From Chloroflexota bacterium (lineage in GTDB: Bacteria > Chloroflexota > Ktedonobacteria > Ktedonobacterales > Ktedonobacteraceae): a stretch of DNA of 20,060 bases. A program made the translations under genes and the position numbers. The notes beneath the pieces are model-generated. The model searched no databases. It saw only the letters and a program-made list of their open reading frames with translations, and was not told where the DNA came from. The DNA lies in the NCBI GenBank assembly GCA_021828635.1, contig JAJZEJ010000837.1, forward strand, positions 1 through 20,060. The letters are read 5' to 3'. Numbering within the stretch: position 1 is the stretch's first letter; each line of letters opens with the position of its first letter. This document shows positions 15,701 to 20,060 of this stretch, one piece after another.

Positions 15701-16138
15701 GGTAAACTGTCGATAGCGTTGAATGGCTTTCGCACGCTCAGAATGGCGCAGCAGTAACAGTAAAAAGCGCCGAGTGATCTCTGCGTCGTAGGGAACGAGG
15801 TCACACAGTCGATAGAGCAGTTCTTCTCCACTCTCCCGTTCCTCTGCATCATCTCCTGCGCACGCACGGTCCACAGCAGGGAGCATGAGACGCAAAAACC
15901 GTTTCTGCAACGTCAAACGTTGCTTGTCGAGGGGGCTTTGGGAGTGAGAAGGGTCGGCGGGGTCGGTTTGCCCGTCGCGTACGAGCGTGTGAAAAAGGCC
16001 CAGCGCAACAAACTGATCAAGCACCTGCAGCTGCCCGCGTTTTGGCAGCGGCCAGCGACTTACTTTTGCCAGGAAAGCCTCGATTTTCTCCAGTTTTGTC
16101 TGATCACTCGATAATGCTTGCTGTGCAGGCTGCCTCAT
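12767..16138 (-). CDS. BTAD-like/AAA ATPase/TPR regulator lacking the winged helix
   Basis: The 1123-aa protein is a paralogue of the 1350-aa regulator. Residues 1-170 look like the helical BTAD domain only (for example ERESGEELLYRLCDLVPYDA and AIQRYRQFTETW). The ATPase begins near SPFTGRQHEL (218-227), with Walker A GEAGIGKT (265-272) and Walker B LLFIDDVQWAD (383-393). A long TPR region fills the C-terminal half (for example GNGQEAIAFFQQAVMIFEQS, EHRQARQHLERAWDLAQRMG). The OmpR/SARP winged helix expected in front of BTAD is absent, as is the Cys-rich module. It may therefore act through protein contacts or be N-terminally truncated. The start is uncertain: AGAGG lies about 17 bases before the ATG. 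An IS66 element lies 80 bp upstream. Confidence 0.85.
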   Translation of the reverse strand: MRQPAQQALSSDQTKLEKIEAFLAKVSRWPLPKRGQLQVLDQFVALGLFHTLVRDGQTDPADPSHSQSPLDKQRLTLQKRFLRLMLPAVDRACAGDDAEERESGEELLYRLCDLVPYDAEITRRFLLLLLRHSERAKAIQRYRQFTETWQQVHATAFPYAHWLEALKRGDSAMLDIAPTKHRASAEALESASMPVLLPEAHDVPSNEPFMPPAIPRQSPFTGRQHELGQLVLMLHHVQQDAEGSAANATFPLATLRRSHFAMLAGEAGIGKTRLVEELCLAAQKDGWRCFACRCYFQESGIPYHPWTALLRLLIRHAGEDAWFPGMHHLSSLSQLLPELSPYTLSAATTTNPPANHEESEIMLWEAIHDFLIHLARVARQPVLLFIDDVQWADSKSINLLAYLARRFDRLPLAFLATCREEEQSEPLTNLMEQMLRDQTIHLLHLAPLAAPEMRQLVALYVPEAHEQEPILTQAAGNPFFAEELAKALQVGSTRSTSGAAMTTMHAPAVSPLPHAVAAALDYRVRRLSEVGRQLLNVAAVLDGAFSLAIIAAMLDHLKDENRLIDALDELLAAGVLREEGEGAAINYRIQHPLLVAHLYGNLSASRRALLHRQAARIFQQQYQHHQDEGAGILAYHLLRAGADRQAILEAALRAAEYAHRLSAYIEAEQFYRMAFAQLPAGTDARLANVWQDNHLARYLLECLAECVRSQGRFKEAHTLFEQVVSLHGEPVNVDETASEWERTIQIRALLLLQLALTAYDVVNYSQANEYCEQAEYLLQAASVERGPARARIAFQRGYLAWMQGKYEQAERFARDALNLFQQRMDTIKQSSPPFSVAFPALPTLRPTATQLMLIGDPVDAGRCANLLGVIAATRGNGQEAIAFFQQAVMIFEQSSRFRELAWSSCNVGDVLLRKAEHRQARQHLERAWDLAQRMGDQALEAVILDNLGTIELREQRLHEAAVYYQRGIMLAESIDDIVETGILYAAQALACCLCGSREDARRSLLMALRIGRNERGATCRGQILIALGQYRLQQALVAVGQLQGWMLFKARKALTRALTLNGLDVEVQTKALLLLAQVDFHLQLTDQAHQEMAQARNQARQYGLLWLARQAEEATLRQTTPIF

Positions 16139-16173
16139 ACGTTTCTTTGTTTCCTCTTTCTGCGATCATCCCT

Positions 16174-16202
16174 AGTATACCTGATGTGACGTGTTTTTTC
16201 AC
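16174..16202 (-). promoter_or_regulatory. Possible promoter of the 1123-aa regulator
   Basis: On the minus strand TATACT (16179-16174) is preceded at 17-bp spacing by GTGAAA (16202-16197), a partial -35. It lies between the start codon and the IS66 insertion (left target copy at 16210), so a basal promoter may survive while any upstream operator has been displaced by about 1.5 kb. Confidence 0.4.
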
Positions 16203-16209
16203 GCCAGCG

Positions 16210-16217
16210 ACAGTTTT
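16210..16217. repeat. IS66 target-site duplication, left copy (ACAGTTTT)
   Basis: ACAGTTTT at 16210-16217 is repeated exactly at 17710-17717, directly flanking the inverted termini. Eight bases is the duplication length known for the IS66 family. Confidence 0.9.
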
Positions 16218-16225
16218 GAAACTGT

Positions 16226-17670
16226 TCAGATTTGACCCAAAGAAAAAGAAGAGGGAGAAGTGAGGAGAGCGAGGCACTGTTGGAAAGGATTGAGATGTTG
16301 GGCCATCCAGGTGCCAAAGAGGCTGGCAAGTCCCATGCGAGTCTGTGAGCCTTTGGGACTCCGTGTGCCGCCACTGATTTTGCGAGCAATCACGAGAGGG
16401 CGAACACTGCGTTCCGCGAGAGTATTGTGCGAAGGAACTCCTGGCACCGCGACAAAGACAAACAGTTCTGGTAAAAAGCGTTCAATGCGTTTACGACATC
16501 CGTTTGCTGCAGAACTGCACGATTCAGGTAAGGCTGACAGACAGCCATGAGCTGTTGCTCAAAGGCATGCTGATGCGTCTCACGTTCCAGTTGGTGCTGG
16601 CGTGGTGAGAGGTGGGGATCCAGTCCCTGGTGTACCCACCCTACGGCCTCTTCATAGATAGCTTTGACCTTTTGCTCCCATCCTTGCAGAGCTTCATCTT
16701 CTGGATACTCGTTCTGGATACTCGTTTTTGAGATCATGGTTGGCGCATAAGAGATGGACCGGGCATCCGTTGATGGGAGCCTTCATGGACATTGTAGGCA
16801 GCATAAAAATCACTGCCTAGCACCCCCTCGTAATTCTCGCCAATCAACGATGTTACCACCTCCCCGCCTCGTGAGTGATGATATTCGTAGTAACGCACCG
16901 TGGGAGTACGCGACCTCCCAAATGTAGCCATTTTTGCCATCCTCTCGCCATCCGGTTTCATCTGCTTGGATGGCTGGACTGCTCAGAATCTGCTGTTTCA
17001 ACGCCTGCACACGAGGCGTCAAGGCGTCAGTCAGCCTATGGAGCAGTTCTACCAGTTCGCCGCAACTGAGGTGCAGATCATGGACGGTGGAGAGATAGAG
17101 CTGAATGTGGCGAAACGGCAAGCGCATGACGGTACGCAACGTGGCAATCAGACTCGTCAAGCGGTGGCCGATGCGCCCTTGTCCCAACACCTGCTCGTGG
17201 AAGTCTACCGGAGCCTCATACCATTGTTGACAGGTACTACACCAACCTTTGTAGATGCGATGTTCTCTCACCTCAAAGGGAGCCGGAGCGGGTAGGTCAA
17301 GCACCTCGCGGGTGCGTGCTAAGCTGATACCTCCCAAACGCAGATGACAGGTGGGACAGTCCAGCACCCGATGCTCCACCTGCTGGGTTGGTTGCATGGT
17401 GGGTCTTCCTCGGTTGAACTGCGCATCACGCTTTTTCCGTGGGAGTTTCTCATCGCCCCCCGGCTTCCTCACATTCGCTTTCACAAACGCAGCGGGCGGT
17501 GTTTTCTTCTTTTCCCACTCTTCAATGCGTGCTTGAGCAACCCGCAACTGTTCTTGCGTTGCTTGCAACTCTTGGGCCGTTGCTCGTAAGGTTTCTTGCG
17601 CACGGCTCAGCTCTGCGAGAGCTTGATTCAATTGTGCTGTCAGAGACGCTATCTATTCTTCTGTTGTCAT
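16226..17670 (-). pseudogene. Decayed IS66 transposase (stop plus four frame changes)
   Basis: The original ATG is probably 17670-17668 (MTTEE); codon 6 is TAG. The frame then encodes a coiled coil (AQELQATQEQLRVAQARIEE), the zinc-finger region (CPTCHLRLGG, WCSTCQQWYE) and the first catalytic Asp in QADETGW. A slip near 16916 moves to the frame with PTVRYYEYHHSRGGEV and GSDFYAAY (second Asp). A second slip near 16777 restores CPVHLLCANHDLKNEYPE. A 13-bp tandem duplication (16700-16725) shifts it again to QGWEQKVKAIYEEAVGW. A last change near 16500 leads to RIERFLPELFVFV and NTLAERSVRPLVIARKISGG (catalytic Glu). All DDE residues are still readable but scattered over frames, so no active protein is made. 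Confidence 0.9.
16700..16725. repeat. 13-bp tandem duplication in the IS66 transposase
   Basis: TCTGGATACTCGT occurs twice back to back (16700-16712 and 16713-16725). Thirteen bases are not a multiple of three, so the duplication itself accounts for one frame change in the transposase. Confidence 0.9.
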
Positions 17671-17709
17671 GTCATGAGTATAGCAGAGAGGTCAAGTCTG
17701 AACAGTTAC

Positions 17710-17717
17710 ACAGTTTT
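17710..17717. repeat. IS66 target-site duplication, right copy (ACAGTTTT)
   Basis: This exact copy of 16210-16217 lies immediately outside the right inverted terminus. Confidence 0.9.
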
Positions 17718-17727
17718 GAGGTCCATT

Positions 17728-17752
17728 ATGGTGCGCTCTTTTTTTGCACCAT
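17728..17752. repeat. Inverted repeat ATGGTGC / GCACCAT
   Basis: Seven-base perfect arms surround an 11-base loop with a run of seven T. It lies just outside the IS66 element. Before that insertion it would have been roughly 80-130 bases upstream of the 1123-aa regulator's start, so it may be part of that gene's original control region. Confidence 0.4.
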
Positions 17753-17796
17753 CACTAAGGATAATCTAGGGAGTTGGAGAGAACCGACCGCCAGTA

Positions 17797-17818
17797 TAGT
17801 CTTTCCATAGAAAGACTA
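17797..17818. promoter_or_regulatory. 22-bp palindrome upstream of the receiver-like relic
   Basis: TAGTCTTTC (17797-17805), CATA, GAAAGACTA (17810-17818) gives perfect 9-bp arms. It overlaps a possible -10 box TATAGT (17795-17800); TTGGAG 15 bases further upstream is a weak -35. The position, 46 bases before the ATG at 17865, suits an operator or an mRNA leader hairpin. It is not followed by a T run in either direction. Confidence 0.45.
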
Positions 17819-17864
17819 CACAAAGTCAAAGAATGTTTTCCCGTTCCATGAAAGGAGACCGCAA

Positions 17865-18227
17865 ATGGGGAATCATTGTATCGCTGTCAGAAACGATACA
17901 ACCACCTTTCGACGAAAGAGGTTGAATGTGTGGAATTTCAAGGCCAGTTTGGAGGCTCTTGACGCCTTTGATCAGGAGATCACTCCCTCCCCTGACCTGC
18001 TCTTCCTCACTGTGATGCAGCCAGACCTGCACGGCTTGCAAGTGGTACGCTTGCTCCGTTCACGATCAGCCCTTGACGGCACGCTGGCTCTCATGCTGAC
18101 ACAACTGCATCGTCTACTTGATTGCCTGCTGTACGGCTCCGCTAGAGCCGTCATGGGCCTGACCAAGTCTTCTAAGGATGCGCCTATTCACGAGGCTCTG
18201 ATGTTGATAGGCAGAGGTGAGGCACGT
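17865..18227 (+). pseudogene. Receiver-domain relic lacking the phospho-acceptor Asp
   Basis: AAAGGAG stands 7 bases before the ATG. Residues 40-110 follow the response-regulator receiver pattern. SPDLLFLTVMQPDLHGLQVV matches PDLxLLDVMMPxxDGxEV, then LLRSRSALDGTLALMLTQ matches the xPVLMLTA strand, and GLTKSS matches the LTKPF lysine. The acceptor Asp is replaced by Thr49, while Thr79 and Lys101 remain. After residue ~110 the match ends without an output domain. The reading frame nevertheless stays open in register to 19163, where it includes the separate 189-aa gene. I read it as a decayed regulator. A true 432-aa fusion protein is the alternative. The end given is where similarity fades. Confidence 0.55.
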
Positions 18228-18593
18228 ACGCAAACACCATGCCTCCTCCCCGCGCGCTCTTGCGCAAACGCTGGAGTTTCTAGCACGCTCTCCGGTGTTC
18301 CTGCATCCCCCGTCGATCAGTGGAGGCCAGACAGTTTCCCTTTCTTCTCACAGCCAGGAGAACGCCTGCCAATGTTTGGAAACGCTGGTATCAGACATCG
18401 GTATCAGAAACGCAACGCTGGTATCAGAAACCGTTCTACAGCAATCAGGAGTTCCTGGGACGTGAGGAAGAGAGCGCCGCAACCATTGCCCACCATTTTG
18501 AAGGTGACTCCCAGAGAGCGGCGTCCCGTGAAGCCTCTCTTGTCAAAGGTTTTGTGGATTCTTACAGGTTTTAGTACAAAAAGAGGAGAAACT
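18228..18593. other. Gap between receiver relic and 189-aa gene
   Basis: No separate gene is supported. All three plus frames are partly open, but none resembles a known family. The frame continuing from 17865 stays open throughout. The region includes the 33-bp repeat at 18381-18428. Confidence 0.35.
18381..18428. repeat. 33-bp-period direct repeat (AACGCTGGTATCAGA)
   Basis: AACGCTGGTATCAGA occurs at 18381-18395 and 18414-18428, with a related GGTATCAGAAACGC between (18400-18413). The period of 33 bases corresponds to an 11-residue repeat (NAGIRHRYQKR / NAGIRNRSTAI) in the frame open from 17865. Confidence 0.7.
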
Positions 18594-19163
18594 ATGTCAT
18601 TCCTTCCGCATTCCTCGCTCTATGCTAGCAGCAATGAGAGGCAACAGACCACACTGAACGTATCGTTAGACGCTTTCTCGCCGGAGGCAAAGGGGCTTGT
18701 CTTCTCCCTTCATGAGTCCAAAGGCATTGTGGTTCTCTTTCAGGAAACGCCAGACCCAGACGTGGTGAATTGTCAACGTCTTTCTCCCGAACTAATCTCC
18801 ACCCTCCTGTGTCTGTGCATCTTTCCGAACGGAGCCTCGCCCGAAATGCTGTGGGTCTGCTCCGGTGTGCAACCACTGTTGCAGCAAACCGCACAAACCG
18901 TCGAGCAGACCCAGCAAGCGATTCTCCAGCGTGTGTATGAGCGTGGAAAACATGCCATCACCCTCTCGAAGAAAGAGAAAAAAACCGTCCAGGATAGAGT
19001 TTCAAAGTTGCGACCTCTCATTGCTCCCTTTCATTTAGAAGTTTTTTTCAAAGGACAACACTATACGCTTGAGTATAAAACAGCGCAGCGCTCAGCTTTT
19101 GAGGGTCATCTTGAGCCGAATCTGATACCGGCGTCTCAGCAGTCGACGGCTACGTCATGGTGA
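18594..19163 (+). CDS. 189-aa hypothetical protein
   Basis: The family is not recognised. The N-terminal part is beta-rich (AKGLVFSLHESKGIVVLFQE). The middle has a helix with Cys residues (LSPELISTLLCLCIFPNGAS), and the C-terminal half is charged and helical (KEKKTVQDRVSKLRP), ending with HLEVFFKGQHYTLEY. No signal peptide or membrane segment is visible. The ATG at 18594 is chosen because GAGGAG lies 5 bases before it, although the frame is open far upstream to 17865. A weak hairpin (GGCATG 19178-19183 with CATGCC 19200-19205, followed by a T run near 19221) may end transcription. Confidence 0.65.
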   Translation: MSFLPHSSLYASSNERQQTTLNVSLDAFSPEAKGLVFSLHESKGIVVLFQETPDPDVVNCQRLSPELISTLLCLCIFPNGASPEMLWVCSGVQPLLQQTAQTVEQTQQAILQRVYERGKHAITLSKKEKKTVQDRVSKLRPLIAPFHLEVFFKGQHYTLEYKTAQRSAFEGHLEPNLIPASQQSTATSW

Positions 19164-19617
19164 ACCAGGGTGATGCTGGCATGCAGTCCTTACTGAAAAC
19201 ATGCCTTCTCTTTCTTCGCCTTTTTTTGGTTCTGCTCAAAGTGACGAATGGTTCTGTTCAAAGTGACGCATAAAAAGAAGATATTTCTCCGATTCTTCAG
19301 GTACTATGTTTGATGAGTGCTGTGGAAGACGTGAAGCTCGATTTCCTGGCTTTCCTGCCTCTCATCGCTGTGAGAGGTGAATGACGCGTAGCAGCACACG
19401 AAGAACTGCAGAATATGCTTGCTCAGGTGCGTTGTATGGAGAGCAGGAAGTACTTCAGTACAGGAAACCGACAGCATATCGTTACAAGATGGATGGATTA
19501 TGCGTACAGGTGTGTCAAAAAGAAAATCTTTGCCCAGAGGCTCCTTTCATGTACCAATGGCGGCGTTTCCTGGAATGATGAACACGGTTGCTGCTTGCAG
19601 CACTCGCTCGACGGAAT
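19164..19617. other. Intergenic stretch with 22-bp tandem repeat
   Basis: Three overlapping short frames (60-83 codons, 19381-19666) have no ribosome site and no recognisable product. The stretch contains the tandem repeat at 19227-19270. The end, just before the transporter frame, may hold its decayed N-terminus. Confidence 0.4.
19227..19270. repeat. Two tandem 22-bp repeats (TGGTTCTGYTCAAAGTGACG..)
   Basis: The copies at 19227-19248 and 19249-19270 match at 20 of 22 positions. Adjacent copies of such a sequence are seen at the ends of some IS21-like elements and at protein-binding iterons. No transposase is next to them here. Confidence 0.8.
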
Positions 19618-20060
19618 ATGCCTGAACTTCAGACACTCACCATCGCGCAGGGAAGTGCTGTCATGATGCTGGTAGGCACCTTGCAAGATCACCTGTGGTC
19701 AAGTTCTCATGTCTGGCCGGTGAGTGGTCTCTTACTCTTTCTTGGCGGGGGAGGTAGCGCGGTCGGCTATGTGTGTGTATTTCGCGCTATGGAAGAAGGC
19801 CCGGTATCGCTGGTGGCTCCGGTGGCAGGAGCCGCAGGGGGTGTGGCAGCGCTCATAGCCATCGCCACTGGTTACGACACGTTAACCTGGATGCATCCCC
19901 TGATATCGCTCCTTCTTTTTGGAGGGATCTTGCTTTGTCTGGTTCAGCTCTCTGAGCAGGATACCTGGGTTGCTCTTGCGTCTGGAAAGAGTACTCTTCT
20001 GCCTGTCGGGCTACTCTACGCCATAGGGAGTTGGGCTACCGATTTGACCTTACAACCAGT
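19618..20060 (+). CDS. EamA/DMT-family transporter, partial at right edge
   Basis: The frame is open from 19582 to the window end and encodes a hydrophobic protein of at least 147 residues. TM segments are visible at about residues 11-24, 35-56, 60-83, 93-109 and 127-140. The block SAVGYVCVFRAMEEGPVSLV, followed by APVAG, is the hallmark of EamA domains (Gxxxxxx.A.....PVSxVxPxx). The second EamA half begins near the edge. ATG 19618 is the first start but has no clear ribosome site. The first TM helix expected before TLTIAQGSAVM is missing, and a stop lies at 19579-19581. A frameshift or N-terminal loss is therefore possible. Substrate is unknown; the family exports amino acids, metabolites or nucleotide sugars. 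Confidence 0.75.
   Translation, partial: MPELQTLTIAQGSAVMMLVGTLQDHLWSSSHVWPVSGLLLFLGGGGSAVGYVCVFRAMEEGPVSLVAPVAGAAGGVAALIAIATGYDTLTWMHPLISLLLFGGILLCLVQLSEQDTWVALASGKSTLLPVGLLYAIGSWATDLTLQP

Larger units (their letters stand above)
16218..17709 (-). mobile_element. IS66-family insertion sequence, 1492 bp
   Basis: The ends are inverted repeats matching at 18 of 20 positions: GAAACTGTTCAGATTTGACC at 16218-16237, and GTAACTGTTCAGACTTGACC as the complement of 17690-17709. They are flanked by an exact 8-bp duplication ACAGTTTT. The right end begins GTAA as is usual in IS66. It carries a single decayed transposase gene and no tnpA/tnpB accessory genes. It inserted upstream of the 1123-aa regulator. 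Confidence 0.9.

Noticed and set aside
18381..18428. CRISPR-like spacing of GGTATCAGA repeats
   Set aside because: Only two full copies plus one partial, no constant spacer length and no cas gene; it is an in-frame tandem duplication.
1..20060. tRNA, rRNA, riboswitch or CRISPR array
   Set aside because: Read on both strands; no cloverleaf with a T-loop consensus, no rRNA motif and no regular repeat-spacer array was found.

Overview
The window most resembles an accessory region of a Ktedonobacteria-type Chloroflexota genome. The signs are two very large BTAD/AAA-ATPase/TPR regulators (1350 and 1123 aa), one carrying the CGKPxCxxC...HGPYWY N-terminal module common in that group. There are also remnants of at least five mobile-element families (ISL3, Tn3, IS5, IS66 and an IS200/IS605-like end) and several short lineage-type genes. 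The taxonomic call is inference from gene content; no rRNA or tRNA gene was seen.

Left part (1-2641, minus strand): a compact operon read right to left. It encodes a degenerate methyltransferase-like protein, a 158-aa protein with a winged-helix-like tail (translationally coupled through an overlapping ATGCTAA), a six-TM membrane protein with a HAMP-like/coiled-coil tail, and the first 20 bases of a further gene. Next comes a visibly A+T-richer plus-strand island (about 2660-5120). It holds an XRE-HTH/TPR regulator, a coupled 133-aa protein with two tandem PGDY-type repeats, an 82-aa orphan, and the N-terminal stub of a glycine-oxidase-like FAD enzyme (thiO-like).

Middle (5117-12766): the thiO stub ends at a ~196-bp element with long imperfect inverted termini, which abuts a broken ISL3 transposase. 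A Tn3-transposase C-terminal stub follows. The 1350-aa regulator (minus strand) has a good sigma70-type promoter at 10686-10714. Upstream of it lies a broken IS5 transposase, then speD (pyruvoyl decarboxylase family, with Gln instead of Glu before the autocleavage serine), an IS200/IS605-like terminal hairpin with no tnpB, and a 56-aa single-TM peptide gene.

Right part (12767-20060): the 1123-aa paralogous regulator lacks the DNA-binding winged helix. An IS66 element (16218-17709) sits about 80 bp upstream of its start codon. The element has intact 20-bp inverted ends and an exact 8-bp target duplication, but a transposase broken by a stop and four frame changes. Two hairpins, a receiver-domain relic lacking the phospho-acceptor Asp, a 189-aa orphan gene, a 22-bp tandem repeat and a partial EamA-type transporter complete the window.

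The region reads as regulatory and signalling genes embedded in a mobile-element graveyard. I do not see a complete defence or biosynthetic system. The least explained parts are the minus-strand methyltransferase-like/HAMP operon, the XRE-TPR/PGDY island, and the tnpB-less IS605-type end abutting speD.
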